In this document: in pieces, positions 7,855 through 17,634 of the stretch
Layout: each line of letters starts with the position of its first letter
How positions within the stretch are numbered: position 1 is the first letter of the stretch
Assembly (NCBI GenBank): GCA_004353515.1
Contig: SMNZ01000007.1
Span: forward strand, 310,001-374,000
Direction of reading: 5' to 3'
Length of the DNA stretch: 64,000 bases
Source of the DNA: Alteromonadaceae bacterium M269
GTDB taxonomy: Bacteria > Pseudomonadota > Gammaproteobacteria > Enterobacterales > Alteromonadaceae
Notes under the pieces: model-generated
Database searches by the model: none
Told to the model about the DNA's origin: nothing
What the model saw: only the letters and a program-made list of their open reading frames with translations
Made by a program: the position numbers and the translations under genes

Positions 7855-9992
7855 TTTGAAGAGGTAGAATAGATATCAGCATTAGCGGTTTCAACTTCTT
7901 GATAGAGGTACCCTAATTCAGATAAGTGAAAGTGTCGGCTATCCGTTGTTAATCTCAACTCTACCTCGCCACCAGAAGCCTGCTCGAATAGTTGGTACTT
8001 ACCATCATTAAAGCGCTGCCACGCATATCGACTGCCCAACTTTTGCAAATTAAGCAACTTACCTAACATCAGTTCATCACTGTCATAACTCTTAGGAAAA
8101 GGCGTAGGTTTTCTATCGTTACCAACATAAAGCTTATTATCTTGATCGACCCACAAACTATTTTGTGGGTCTTCTGCAAACCTTACGTACTGCCATTGTT
8201 GGTCCGCAACGCTCAGCTTATTTGTTTTAAGATCATAGAAATGAAGTTGCCATTGGTCTCCGACTTTTAAGCTAAAGGCAATGGTATTGATATCTTTGGC
8301 AGATAAGCCTCGAATTTCCTTCTGCCCTATCTCTAACTTGATGTATATACCTTGTTGGGCATCAATCAAGTGGATCTCATTCAATGTTAAGCCGACAATT
8401 TTTGAACCATCAGGTAGCCAGTGCAAATCAAAATAATGACGACTATCATTGAACGATGTCAGCTTTTTCTGATTGCCATTGAGATCAGATACCCAAACCT
8501 CTTCACTGCCGGATGCCAGACTAATATACGCAACCTGACCACTCGCTTTCGAGTAGGTTGCCAGTCTGTCATCAACTGAATTATTAATAAGCACAATAGG
8601 TTCATGAGTCCCATGCTTCCAATAGTGAATGTTTTGATTTACGTGACCAGAAACAAATAGGTAGTCGTTACCATTACTATGCCTATGCGGCGACCTGAGC
8701 TGATGCATGCCAGAATAAATCACACGTGCATCATTCCCATTTTGATCGTAACTCACCAGCTCAAATGCAGGATGCTCTCCCATCAATACAACGCGCGTCC
8801 CGCTATGGTCCCAAATACCGCAACAGATATAAGCATCCTGTTCAAACAGGAGAGATAATTCATCCGCATCAACATCCAGGCTATAGAAACCTTCCCATTG
8901 CTTTTCATCAGGAGACGAGATCAATATCTTGTTGTCAGTCGGGTGCACATCAAATTGACTATTCCCACCTAGCACAAGATCGGGTTGAGCTAATCGTCTC
9001 TTTTGCCCTGTCTGAGTGTTAAGCTCATATAAGCTATAGGGTGTATCCGGTCCGGGGGCTTCAGTAAATACAAATCGAGAGTTGCTATGCAGGAATTCAA
9101 TCTTGCCGTAACTCCCGGCAGGGCATTCATAGATAAGTTCAGGTTCACTTAGTTTGAGCTTATCGAATTGACGCAAAAAGTACTTACAGCTGTCTGATGT
9201 TGTCACCAAGTAAGCAATTAAGCTGCCATCTTCATTCCATGATGCGGGCCCGACCCAAGCCTCAGGGCCATGGTTTATTTCAACGCGTTCCTGATTTTCC
9301 AATGATTTGATCCAAAGGGACATCTTCTGATTTTTACGCTCAGAATAAGCAAGGTACTTTTGATTGGGTGATACTCTAGGAGCTGACTCTCGCCCTGCTT
9401 CTCGGGTTAAAGCTTGGACTTGTCTTATGGTATTTTGGGGAGCAACGGAACGGCTTTGAACTGACCAATACAATAAAACACTAAGTGTAACTAACACAAA
9501 TGCTGAGATTAGAGTGATGGGAAAGCTCACCAATGCCTTTTGATTATCAACATCGGACTTCTGCTTTTCGTCGTTAACGATTTCCTGCTCAAGTGTTTTT
9601 GTACTTTCTACAACCTCAGCTTTTACTGATGCAATGAACTTATAGCCCTTCTTAGGGAATGTTGCTATAAAGCGAGGCTTTTTTGCATCATCATCAAAAG
9701 CCTTGCGCAGCTTAGTGACAACCCGGTTAACCGCATTGTCACTGACAACACGACCCATCCAGACATGCTCAATCAGCTGATCACGACTAACAATCTGCTC
9801 GGGGTGTTCACAAAAATACTTGAGCAACTCAGCAACCATAGGTTCCAGTTGATGCTGTTCGTCATCGACTTGTAAATGTTGCTGTTTATCGCAAAACAGG
9901 TACTGCTCAATCTGCCAACGCACTGGTTGTTGTAACTCACCATCAATGGAATAAACCGCGAAATTAGCACCTTCCAAGCTTTTGGTCACCAC
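7851..9992 (-). CDS. CadC-like membrane transcriptional regulator with TolB-type beta-propeller
   Basis: 713 residues. An OmpR-type winged-helix domain occupies about 25-122 (LEPMVAELLKYFCEHPEQIVSRDQLIEHVW, DNAVNRVVTKLRKAF, FIATFPKKGYKFIA). It is followed by a charged linker, a single membrane helix at about 154-177 and a large periplasmic part with WD40/TolB-like repeats (for example APRVSPNQKYLAYSERKNQKMSLW). CadC-type proteins sense periplasmic conditions and activate a neighbouring operon. Here the divergent CocE-type hydrolase gene starts 93 bases away and is the natural candidate target. The sensed signal is unknown. Length is typical for the propeller-bearing subgroup. Confidence 0.9.
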   Translation of the reverse strand: MVTKSLEGANFAVYSIDGELQQPVRWQIEQYLFCDKQQHLQVDDEQHQLEPMVAELLKYFCEHPEQIVSRDQLIEHVWMGRVVSDNAVNRVVTKLRKAFDDDAKKPRFIATFPKKGYKFIASVKAEVVESTKTLEQEIVNDEKQKSDVDNQKALVSFPITLISAFVLVTLSVLLYWSVQSRSVAPQNTIRQVQALTREAGRESAPRVSPNQKYLAYSERKNQKMSLWIKSLENQERVEINHGPEAWVGPASWNEDGSLIAYLVTTSDSCKYFLRQFDKLKLSEPELIYECPAGSYGKIEFLHSNSRFVFTEAPGPDTPYSLYELNTQTGQKRRLAQPDLVLGGNSQFDVHPTDNKILISSPDEKQWEGFYSLDVDADELSLLFEQDAYICCGIWDHSGTRVVLMGEHPAFELVSYDQNGNDARVIYSGMHQLRSPHRHSNGNDYLFVSGHVNQNIHYWKHGTHEPIVLINNSVDDRLATYSKASGQVAYISLASGSEEVWVSDLNGNQKKLTSFNDSRHYFDLHWLPDGSKIVGLTLNEIHLIDAQQGIYIKLEIGQKEIRGLSAKDINTIAFSLKVGDQWQLHFYDLKTNKLSVADQQWQYVRFAEDPQNSLWVDQDNKLYVGNDRKPTPFPKSYDSDELMLGKLLNLQKLGSRYAWQRFNDGKYQLFEQASGGEVELRLTTDSRHFHLSELGYLYQEVETANADIYSTSSN

Positions 9993-10085
9993 AAGTCATA
10001 ACAAATCATCTTTTTTTCACGAGTTTTTTTCTCCCGAAACCTAGGCTACGCCACAAATCAAAAGCGACAAGAAAGGATTTGCTAA

Positions 10086-12428
10086 ATGACAACATTGAAA
10101 CCACCAGCGCTCTTATCTGAACTGATGAAACTACTGTTAGCTCTCTTATTATTAGGGACCACTCATTTTGTTATTGCCGAAGAAGATAAAAAAGCCAAGT
10201 TGTTATCACCACCTACTTTAGATCAAGCCAAGCTAGAAAAACCCGAAGACATAACACCACTTATGCAGTCTGAAGAGTTTAAGCGAGAGATCATTGAACT
10301 AGCGGAATTGGTTAGCCAAGAATTACCGGCTGATTTATCAGTAGCTGACAACATGGCGCTGAACAGTTTGCTCAACAATCATGAAAAGACTTTGGTACTG
10401 ATTAACTCACAAAAAGAAGCAAACAGTTTTTTCTATCATAAAGTCTTTTCTGAATTCTTTAGTAAGAAAGGAACAATCAATAAAAAAGTCAAAGCAAACG
10501 CTAGCCCAAATGAAGGTGAGCTCCTCACACAACACATGCGGCATCAGTTTAACTCGCTCTCGAATCAAGAATTAAATCAGGCAAATTACAGTTTAGGTTG
10601 GAGCTTGTCTCTAGGTAGAGATTACCTACTCGCAATATTCAAACGTTACCGGGATATTTCAGAGCTATCCCCAGAACAAGCTATCCATTTAGTGAGTAAC
10701 TATCAACTCTACCAAGTTTACGACAAGATACTTCCTATCAGCGAGAAATTACTCCCCGAAGTACTCTCTTCACGCTTTATCATCGAACCCAATGTTCTGA
10801 TAAAAACCCAAGAAGGTATTACGCTTTCCGCCGTTATTGTCAGACAAAGAGGAGTAAAAGCTAAGCTTCCAGCCGCTTTTCAATTCACCATTTACGCTGA
10901 TGAAAAATGGCACATCAACACCGCAATAAAGGCTGCGTCACACGGCTATGTAGGTGTTATAGCTAACACTCGAGGTAAAAGACTCAGCCCAGACGAAATC
11001 GTCCCTTGGGAGCATGATGGAAAAGACGCCACAGCAGTTATCGATTGGATCACCAAGCAAAGTTGGAGCAATGGCGACGTTGTCATGTATGGCGGTAGTT
11101 ACCTTGGATTTACCCAATGGGCAGCAGCTAAGTACATGCACCCGGCACTTAAAGCAATAGCACCTTACGCAGCTGCAAATCCGCTGACCGGCCTTCCCAT
11201 ACAAAACAACATTTTTATAACGCCGAACTACCAATGGGCTTTTCATGTCACCAATAACAAAACCATGGACCATTCGGTTTATGCTGATTGGGAACACTGG
11301 AATAATGTTCACAAAGAACTCTTCGAGAGCGGACGCGCCTTCAGAGATATCGACAAGATAGAAGGAACGCCGAACCCTTGGTTTCAAAAATGGCTTAACC
11401 ATCCTGAGTTTGATGAATATTATCAAGCTATGCTGCCATACCAAGAGGACTACACCAAAATCGATATTCCCGTGCTCAGCGTAACCGGTTACTTTGACGG
11501 CGGGCAGATCTCAGCAATCGATTTTCTGAATCGCCACTATAAATACAACTCAAAAGCTAACCATACTCTGCTTATAGGACCTTATAGTCATGGAACAGCG
11601 CAAGGTAAACCACGCGATTTTCATAGCAACTACAAACTCGATCCTGTCGCATTAGAGAAGGATACAGAAGCAATCACTTTTGCCTGGTTTGATCATATTT
11701 TATATGGCACTCCGAAACCCGAATTATTGAAAGACAAAGTTAACTATCAGCTCATGGGCAGTAATAAGTGGCGCCACCTTCCGTCGTACAAAGGTATGAA
11801 TTCAAATGCATTTTCGTTCCACCTAAGCTCACAAAAGGATAGCGATGGTTACTACAAACTACTTACTGGCGTTAAACCTAACACTGACTTTGTTAAACAA
11901 GTAGTGGATATGTCTGACCGTACAACGCAACACAACCTTGAACCGAGAACTGTTATTTCAGATAGCTTAGGAGACCAAACTGGGCTTATTTTTATGACTG
12001 CCCCTATGCAAGAAAGTGTTGAGTATGCAGGCGCAGTAACAGGGTACTTCTCACTCGCTATAAATAAACAAGATGTTGATATCGGCTTTAACCTCTACGA
12101 GATAGACAGTGAAGGTAAAGCCTTCCACTTAACACACTATATGAGCCGAGCTAGCTATGCTGAGGATATGGGAAAACGCCACCTGCTCACCCCAGGAAAA
12201 AAAGCACAAATTCCCATTATTAACGGCAGAATGACAGCCAAACTGATCAAAAAAGGCAGTCGCATAGCTATGGTATTAGATGTAAATAAGAACCAAGGAG
12301 CCCAAGTTAATATGGGAACTGGTAAAGACGTTAGCGACGAAACCATCGCAGATGCAGGAGAGGCCCTAGAAATAAAGTGGTTCGCCGACAGTGAAATCAA
12401 TCTTCCAATCAAAGCTTGGCGCCAATAA
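10086..12428 (+). CDS. CocE/NonD-family serine hydrolase (X-Pro dipeptidyl-peptidase S15 type), exported
   Basis: 780 residues with an N-terminal hydrophobic export signal (about 15-31, LLLALLLLGTTHFVIA), a helical domain of about 200 residues, then the S15/CocE alpha/beta-hydrolase domain. Visible motifs: TPEGITLSAV-like substrate entry 'TQEGITLSAVIVRQRG', 'ANTRGKRLS', the nucleophile elbow GGSYLG with Ser near residue 338, 'VTGYFDGGQISAIDF' around the acid residue, and 'LLIGPYSHGTAQG' carrying the catalytic His. The C-terminal jelly-roll (PepX C) region follows. It likely cleaves acyl bonds of peptides, esters or beta-lactams in the periplasm; the substrate is not predictable. It is divergent from the CadC-like regulator, which probably controls it. 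Confidence 0.85.
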   Translation: MTTLKPPALLSELMKLLLALLLLGTTHFVIAEEDKKAKLLSPPTLDQAKLEKPEDITPLMQSEEFKREIIELAELVSQELPADLSVADNMALNSLLNNHEKTLVLINSQKEANSFFYHKVFSEFFSKKGTINKKVKANASPNEGELLTQHMRHQFNSLSNQELNQANYSLGWSLSLGRDYLLAIFKRYRDISELSPEQAIHLVSNYQLYQVYDKILPISEKLLPEVLSSRFIIEPNVLIKTQEGITLSAVIVRQRGVKAKLPAAFQFTIYADEKWHINTAIKAASHGYVGVIANTRGKRLSPDEIVPWEHDGKDATAVIDWITKQSWSNGDVVMYGGSYLGFTQWAAAKYMHPALKAIAPYAAANPLTGLPIQNNIFITPNYQWAFHVTNNKTMDHSVYADWEHWNNVHKELFESGRAFRDIDKIEGTPNPWFQKWLNHPEFDEYYQAMLPYQEDYTKIDIPVLSVTGYFDGGQISAIDFLNRHYKYNSKANHTLLIGPYSHGTAQGKPRDFHSNYKLDPVALEKDTEAITFAWFDHILYGTPKPELLKDKVNYQLMGSNKWRHLPSYKGMNSNAFSFHLSSQKDSDGYYKLLTGVKPNTDFVKQVVDMSDRTTQHNLEPRTVISDSLGDQTGLIFMTAPMQESVEYAGAVTGYFSLAINKQDVDIGFNLYEIDSEGKAFHLTHYMSRASYAEDMGKRHLLTPGKKAQIPIINGRMTAKLIKKGSRIAMVLDVNKNQGAQVNMGTGKDVSDETIADAGEALEIKWFADSEINLPIKAWRQ

Positions 12429-12445
12429 CAAAGCAATTATGATAT

Positions 12446-12564
12446 GTAAGAGCAGGATTTATCCGCGAAGAACTGTGCTCTTTAAGCCCCGTTCGTAGCT
12501 CGACTCCATGGATGGAGGAGTTAGAGCGAATCAGGAGCCCGAGCCCAAAAGCTTGCTCCTACAA
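12446..12564. repeat. REP-like composite element, copy 1
   Basis: The left arm reads TGTAAGAGC followed by AGGATTTATCCGCGAA, and the right arm ends in GCTCCTACA (12556-12564). This matches the GTAGGAGC...TCCGCGAA family seen at three more places in the window. The interior contains a second hairpin, with CTCCAT and ATGGAG arms near 12505-12518. It begins 17 bases after the hydrolase stop codon, as REP elements commonly do. Confidence 0.8.
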
Positions 12565-12579
12565 GGGACATCTTTATTG

Positions 12580-12605
12580 TAGGAGCAGGACTTGTCCGCG
12601 AATAA
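12580..12605. repeat. REP-like half element, copy 2
   Basis: TGTAGGAGCAGGACTTGTCC followed by GCGAAT repeats the left arm of the neighbouring REP-like elements, but no matching right arm follows. It is a solitary half unit 16 bases after copy 1. Confidence 0.75.
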
Positions 12606-12742
12606 TCAGGCTTTTTAAAGCACATTATTAACTTCGTTCAAACGTGTTAAAATTACAATTAGGAGCTAAAGCATTTAAGGCTATTAGCTCAGTTACTTTA
12701 TGAAAAGTTAATCAATTTACCTCTAAATAAGGGACTATTTTT

Positions 12743-13087
12743 ATGAAAAAAATACTGTTTTTTGTTCTCGCACTTACGTCATTTAACTCACTAGCAGCCT
12801 TCAACTGTACTGTCACGATTAAGAGAGTATTAATCTATGCGAATGGCGCAGTGAATGTTCTTCACACTGGACGCAATGACTACACTGTTGTTTGCAATCT
12901 GGGTTCAGAATACAAAGGTGTCGGCGTCACAACCTGTGCTATGTGGGCAGGAATGCTTCAAAATATCCAAGAAAACAAGAGTCGTGCAGGATTCTACTAC
13001 AATGGTGAAGGTTCATGCGCTACCTTACCCGTATATGGAAATGCACCTGCTCCAGTCTACATTGGTACGATAGAAGAAGTAAGTTAA
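12743..13087 (+). CDS. Small secreted cysteine-containing protein, unknown
   Basis: 114 residues with a clear signal peptide (MKKILFFVLALTSFNSLAA, cleavage about residue 19) and a mature part of about 95 residues with four cysteines (FNCTV, VVCNLG, TTCAMW, GSCATL), probably two disulfides. I do not recognise the family. The gene is alone, bracketed by REP-like elements on both sides (12580-12605 and 13096-13169), and its neighbour on the right is convergent. Confidence 0.65.
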   Translation: MKKILFFVLALTSFNSLAAFNCTVTIKRVLIYANGAVNVLHTGRNDYTVVCNLGSEYKGVGVTTCAMWAGMLQNIQENKSRAGFYYNGEGSCATLPVYGNAPAPVYIGTIEEVS

Positions 13088-13095
13088 TCAGTGAT

Positions 13096-13169
13096 TTGTA
13101 GGAGCTGGACTTGTCCGCGAACAACCATACTCTTTAAGCTTTGTTCGCAGCTAAAGCGTGCTCCTACAA
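13096..13169. repeat. REP-like element, copy 3, overlapping the BCCT gene end
   Basis: A full element: TTGTAGGAGC (13096-13105) with GGACTTGTCCGCGAACAA, a short centre, TTGTTCGC and the inverted arm GCTCCTACAA (13160-13169). Outer arms are exact 10-bp inverses. The element contains the stop codon and the last codons of the BCCT transporter gene on the minus strand. Confidence 0.85.
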
Positions 13170-14356
13170 GCAACATTCTCTTCAGGACTCTTTTCAATCT
13201 GTCTGACGACGTCAAAACGCTTGGATAGAATAAAAGCGGTGCACGACAGCATCAGTGCAATAACAACCGCACCTACCCATTGAATTTCTAAAAAGTTCGC
13301 GGTGAACAATAAGGTCAGTAAGCTCATAAGTAATACATTCCCCACAAAGTAATGAGGTTTACCAAAGCGTTCGACACTAATGTTCAGATTGTCTGTATAT
13401 AAACGGATGAGCGAATCCAAAGAGTTAATCACAAAAACGATACCAACACACACCATAATGCGATTGAAAATCACCGATGTTTCGAGAGCAAGTAAGTGAT
13501 TGTAATAGAGCACAGCAAACCAGATAGCGATAGGGATTGACGGCAAAGCCATCATAGCCAGTAGCAACTGATAAGTCCGAAGGCCACCAACAAAACGTGC
13601 CGTAAACTGACCAATCATAATGCTCCAAGCAAACCACCAATACAGATAAAACTCATGGTAATCATTAAGTGGCAAAACAAAGTGATGGATATTTTCAAAG
13701 TACCCAAACAATAGAGGAAAAGTACTTAGTAATCCTGCCAGCGTTCCCTTAGCAGACAGAACAACTCCTGCAGCTATCAATAAAATAAGCCCGAAGAACA
13801 ACCAAGTACTGGACACACTCAACTTACGTACATAGCTGACATCAGTACTTGAATAAACCGCAAATGCAATGACACTCAGCGCAATACCATAAAAAGCAAA
13901 ACTGATTTCTTGCTCACTTTTTAGTGCTGGTAAATACCAAGGGAGGTTACTCAACAGCAAGTAAGCGGTAAATGCACATGTCCCAATGATCACGAGGTTA
14001 TTGATGAACTTCACTATCGGAATTTCAAAGAATCTGACCCGAGGTTCAATAATGCAGAAGTAGAAACAAGTCAGAAAGTAAAAGCTCCAAATCAGAAAAG
14101 CCCAAAAACCAAATTCAATCGCAAGAGGATTGGTGAAGCTATACTCAGGATTATTCGCGATGTCTGCATAGCTTCCGAATTCCGTCAGTGGAAACATGAT
14201 TAATCCAACATCTAAACCTGAAGTGAAAAGTATTGCAAGAAAAGTAAAGGTGCTGACCGGAGTAACGCCAACACAACGCATGTTGCCCCACTTTAGGAGA
14301 ATGATCCCAATGGCAATTAGCGTAAAGAAAATGCCTATTGTTAGCCAAGTCGTCAA
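13151..14356 (-). CDS. Short, divergent BCCT-family (betaine/choline/carnitine) transporter
   Basis: 401 residues, almost entirely hydrophobic, about 11-12 membrane segments. The region FYLYWWFAWSIMIGQFTARF followed by VGGLRTYQLLLAMMALPSIPIAIWF aligns with the BCCT signature segment (WxxSWxPFVGxFIARISxGRTIR). Known BCCT carriers have 500 or more residues, so this is a short and divergent member. It lies downstream of betA in the same direction after 122 bases, so choline or betaine uptake is the likely role. The last residues, CRSTL and stop, are encoded inside a REP-like element, which appears to have replaced or extended the original end. Confidence 0.65.
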   Translation of the reverse strand: MTTWLTIGIFFTLIAIGIILLKWGNMRCVGVTPVSTFTFLAILFTSGLDVGLIMFPLTEFGSYADIANNPEYSFTNPLAIEFGFWAFLIWSFYFLTCFYFCIIEPRVRFFEIPIVKFINNLVIIGTCAFTAYLLLSNLPWYLPALKSEQEISFAFYGIALSVIAFAVYSSTDVSYVRKLSVSSTWLFFGLILLIAAGVVLSAKGTLAGLLSTFPLLFGYFENIHHFVLPLNDYHEFYLYWWFAWSIMIGQFTARFVGGLRTYQLLLAMMALPSIPIAIWFAVLYYNHLLALETSVIFNRIMVCVGIVFVINSLDSLIRLYTDNLNISVERFGKPHYFVGNVLLMSLLTLLFTANFLEIQWVGAVVIALMLSCTAFILSKRFDVVRQIEKSPEENVACRSTL

Positions 14357-14422
14357 AATACGACCTTTTTTTGTTTCTCTTTTGAGCTCTGTTCGGTGAT
14401 AGCACTTTCCTTTTATTAAGAG

Positions 14423-14500
14423 GGTCGCGGACCGTTATCTATTTGATTACTGACGTTTATCTACCAGATCGCTGACCATTATCTACCTGGTCGCTGACGG
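14423..14500. repeat. 22-bp tandem repeat, about 3.5 units
   Basis: Units begin at 14423, 14445, 14467 and 14489 (the last partial). The shared pattern is G-G/A-T-C-G-C-T-G-A-C followed by TTATCTACC. Units 3 and 4 agree at almost every position of the partial unit, while units 1 and 2 are more diverged. The array lies between betA and the BCCT gene and covers the final six codons and stop of betA. Confidence 0.8.
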
Positions 14501-16140
14501 CTCTGCCATTGGTTATCGCCTTCCACCTTAACATTTACAGGCGCTAAGGTCTTACCTTTAATCAAATCAGCAGCTCGCTCAGCAACCATAATGGTCGGAG
14601 CATTCAAGTTTCCGTTTGGGATAGTCGGAAAAATAGAGGAATCAACAACTCTCAAGTTTTTAATACCAATTACCTTGGTTTCAGAGTCGACAACAGCCAT
14701 ATCATCGTTTCCCATTTTACATGAGCAGGATGGGTGATAAGCACTCTCTACATTTTCTCTAACGAAAGTATCTATCTGCTCATCGGTTTGAACACCTTCC
14801 CCAGGCTGGATTTCCTCACCTCGGTATTCATCGAATGCTTGTTGATTGATGATTTCACGCGTTAGCCGCACACAGTCTCTAAAACCCTGAATATCATCTT
14901 GATGCTGGAGATAATTGAACTGTATTTTGGGAGGAGTATTAGGAGAATCAGAAACAACCGTCACCTGCCCTCTACTTTTGGGCTTATTGTGACCAATATG
15001 CACCTGAAACCCGTGCCCTGCAAATGCCTCTTTCCCATCATATCGCATAGCAGCAGGTAAGAAGTGATACTGTAAATCAGGCCATTCAACGCCCGCTTGT
15101 GAGCGAATAAATCCACAAGATTCGAAATGATTAGTTGCTCCTAATCCCTCTTTGGTCAAAATCCACTTCACGCCAATTTTCAGCTTACTCCACCAATCCA
15201 GCTTTCCATTCAGTGTAATAGGTTGGAGGCACTTAAACTGAAAATAGAATTCAAGGTGATCTTGCAGATTCTCTCCCACACCGGGCAGCTCATGTGCACA
15301 TTCAATCCCTGCTTTGGTTAATACCTCTTTGTTTCCGATACCAGAGAGCTGCAATAAATGCGGCGAACCAATAGAACCTGCACTAAGGATAACTTCTTTA
15401 TTACAGACAACGTCTTGAGCTTTACCTGATTTCTCATAGCGAACACCTACCGCGACTTTATCTTCCAACAAGATTTTGTGAACGAGGGCATGGGTAATGA
15501 CAGTCAAGTTGGAACGTTTCATCACAGGTCTAAGATAAGCATTTGCCGTTGAAGCACGGCGTCCATCTTTAACCGTCATATGCATGGGACCAAACCCTTC
15601 TTGCAAAGCGCCGTTGTAATCAGATGTCTCAAAATATCCAGCTTCTGCGCCTGCTTTGATAAAGGTTCTGTACAACGGGTTTTGCATCTGATTACCATTG
15701 TGGACACCTAGCGGCCCTTTATCTCCGCGATATTCGTCTCCACCAAACGCCCAACTTTCAGCTTTTTTAAAATAGGGCAAACAATGCGCATAATCCCAAT
15801 TCTCAGCGCCATGTTCTTGCCACTCATCAAAGTCCTTAGCATGCCCTCTCACATAAACCATACCGTTGATAGAAGAAGAGCCACCAAGCACTTTGCCTCT
15901 TGGGCAATGCATTATGCGATTGTCTAAATAAGGCTCAGGTTCCGTTTCAAACTGCCAGGCGTACTTTTGTGTATTCATCGGGATAGAAAGCGCGGTTGGC
16001 ATTTGAATAAAAATGCTCTTATCGCTTCCTCCTGTCTCCAACAATAAAACACTAACGTCTGGGTTTTCCGTCAAACGGTTAGCGAGTACACAGCCTGCGG
16101 AACCAGCACCAACAATGATGTAGTCATAATGCGTTTGCAT
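14479..16140 (-). CDS. betA: Choline dehydrogenase (GMC oxidoreductase)
   Basis: 553 residues. The FAD-binding GAGSAG motif is at 11-16 ([18 protein letters not shown]). GMC signatures follow ([38 protein letters not shown]), with the C-terminal active-site region [14 protein letters not shown] and [11 protein letters not shown]. It is membrane-associated and oxidises choline to betaine aldehyde. Length matches BetA. It starts 4 bases after betB, forming a betB-betA operon. The C-terminal RQRPGR and stop fall in the 22-bp tandem repeat array, so the last few residues are probably not ancestral. Confidence 0.92.
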   Translation of the reverse strand: MQTHYDYIIVGAGSAGCVLANRLTENPDVSVLLLETGGSDKSIFIQMPTALSIPMNTQKYAWQFETEPEPYLDNRIMHCPRGKVLGGSSSINGMVYVRGHAKDFDEWQEHGAENWDYAHCLPYFKKAESWAFGGDEYRGDKGPLGVHNGNQMQNPLYRTFIKAGAEAGYFETSDYNGALQEGFGPMHMTVKDGRRASTANAYLRPVMKRSNLTVITHALVHKILLEDKVAVGVRYEKSGKAQDVVCNKEVILSAGSIGSPHLLQLSGIGNKEVLTKAGIECAHELPGVGENLQDHLEFYFQFKCLQPITLNGKLDWWSKLKIGVKWILTKEGLGATNHFESCGFIRSQAGVEWPDLQYHFLPAAMRYDGKEAFAGHGFQVHIGHNKPKSRGQVTVVSDSPNTPPKIQFNYLQHQDDIQGFRDCVRLTREIINQQAFDEYRGEEIQPGEGVQTDEQIDTFVRENVESAYHPSCSCKMGNDDMAVVDSETKVIGIKNLRVVDSSIFPTIPNGNLNAPTIMVAERAADLIKGKTLAPVNVKVEGDNQWQSRQRPGR

Positions 16141-16144
16141 AGTA

Positions 16145-17608
16145 TTAGAAAGGGCTATCTAGCGGTTGGAGGCCGACATAAACCGATTTCAACTGAGTGT
16201 AGTGTCTTAGCGTCGCTAAGCCATTTTCACGACCGATTCCTGATTGCTTGTAACCACCAACGGGCATTTCTACAGGAGACAAACCATAACTATTAATCCA
16301 ACAAATTCCCGCTTCGAGTTGGTGTATTACTCGATGGGCACGAGTAATATCTTGAGTAAAGACACCCGCTGCCAATCCAAGATGAGTATTGTTCGCTCGC
16401 TGAATGACTTCGTCTTCACTGTCGAAAGTTAAGACTGCCATCACAGGGCCAAAGATCTCTTCTCGACAAATAGTCATGTCGTCATTGCAATCAACGAACA
16501 CTGTGGGCTCTACAAAATATCCCTCTGGTGCAGACTCTGGCTGTAAGGCTTTACCACCACACAATAAACTTGCACCTTCATTGATGCCCTTCTCGATATA
16601 CCTCATCACAAGTTCATGATGTTTCTTCGAAATCAACGCACCAAAATTCGTTTCGGGGTGCATAGGATCGCCAGCGACAATATTCGATTGAATACGCGCT
16701 AATAGCTTTTCATTAAATGAATCTGCTATTTCTTTATGTACGAAAACACGAGTGGCATTAGTGCATATCTCACCTTGCGTGTAGAAGTTACCCAACATGG
16801 CAGCAGAGATAGCGTTATCGATATCAGCATCGTCAAAAATAATCAGCGGTGACTTGCCGCCTAATTCCATAGTCACGTCTTTTAATGACCCTGCAGCAGA
16901 GCTCATGACTTTTTTACCTGTTCCCACTTCACCGGTAAAAGACACTTTTGCAATCTCAGGATGTTGGCTCAACCAAGCACCTACTCGCCCATCTCCTTGA
17001 ATCACATTAAACACACCGGCAGGTACGCCTGCTTCGATAAATATCTCCGCGAGTTTTAAGGCACCCAATGGCGTTTCTTCAGACGGTTTAAATACCATGG
17101 CGTTACCACAAGCCAAGGCTGGCGCAGATTTCCAACAAGCAATTTGAAGTGGATAATTCCAAGCACCTATGCCAGCACAAACACCCAAAGGTTCAGGGCG
17201 CGTATAGTAAAAGTCACCACCGACTTGCTGCTGATTACCTTCAATAGCAGGTGCAAGGCCAGCGAAAAACTCAATGGCGTCTGCGCCGGAATGAACATCA
17301 ACAACGCTAGCTTCTTGCCAGGGTTTGCCTGTATCTAAAACCTCAATTTTTGCCAGTTCGTCATTTCGCTCACGCAATAACGCAACCGCCTTTTGTAGTA
17401 TCCTAGCTCTATCAATAGCCGCTAATGAAGACCACTCTTTAAAACCTCTATGAGCACTTTCTATGGCTCTTTGCTGAACAAACTCATCAGCGATTTCAAC
17501 ATGATAGATAACCTCTGCTGTAGCAGGATTAATAACATCAAAAGTTTCACCACTTTGATTAGCCAAATACTGACCATCAACAAAATTCTGATAACGAGGT
17601 AACGACAT
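16145..17608 (-). CDS. betB: Betaine-aldehyde dehydrogenase
   Basis: 487 residues with the aldehyde dehydrogenase fold. The catalytic glutamate lies in [11 protein letters not shown], the catalytic cysteine in [12 protein letters not shown], the cofactor site in [10 protein letters not shown] and [11 protein letters not shown], and the end is [16 protein letters not shown]. The pattern and [10 protein letters not shown] are typical of BetB, which oxidises betaine aldehyde to glycine betaine. I chose the third in-frame start (ATG at 17608) because AGAGG lies six bases upstream; the first ATG directly abuts that site. It is preceded by a hydrolase gene 20-odd bases away and followed by betA. 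No betI regulator is nearby. Confidence 0.93.
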   Translation of the reverse strand: MSLPRYQNFVDGQYLANQSGETFDVINPATAEVIYHVEIADEFVQQRAIESAHRGFKEWSSLAAIDRARILQKAVALLRERNDELAKIEVLDTGKPWQEASVVDVHSGADAIEFFAGLAPAIEGNQQQVGGDFYYTRPEPLGVCAGIGAWNYPLQIACWKSAPALACGNAMVFKPSEETPLGALKLAEIFIEAGVPAGVFNVIQGDGRVGAWLSQHPEIAKVSFTGEVGTGKKVMSSAAGSLKDVTMELGGKSPLIIFDDADIDNAISAAMLGNFYTQGEICTNATRVFVHKEIADSFNEKLLARIQSNIVAGDPMHPETNFGALISKKHHELVMRYIEKGINEGASLLCGGKALQPESAPEGYFVEPTVFVDCNDDMTICREEIFGPVMAVLTFDSEDEVIQRANNTHLGLAAGVFTQDITRAHRVIHQLEAGICWINSYGLSPVEMPVGGYKQSGIGRENGLATLRHYTQLKSVYVGLQPLDSPF

Positions 17609-17634
17609 TAACATCCTCTAAAAATTGCTAAGAC

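Noticed and set aside
10938-11444. Minus-strand ORF of 168 codons
   Set aside because: Antisense to the CocE-type hydrolase; no coding features.
14423-14500. CRISPR-like array
   Set aside because: 22-bp units are directly adjacent with no spacers and lie over the betA end; it is a tandem repeat.
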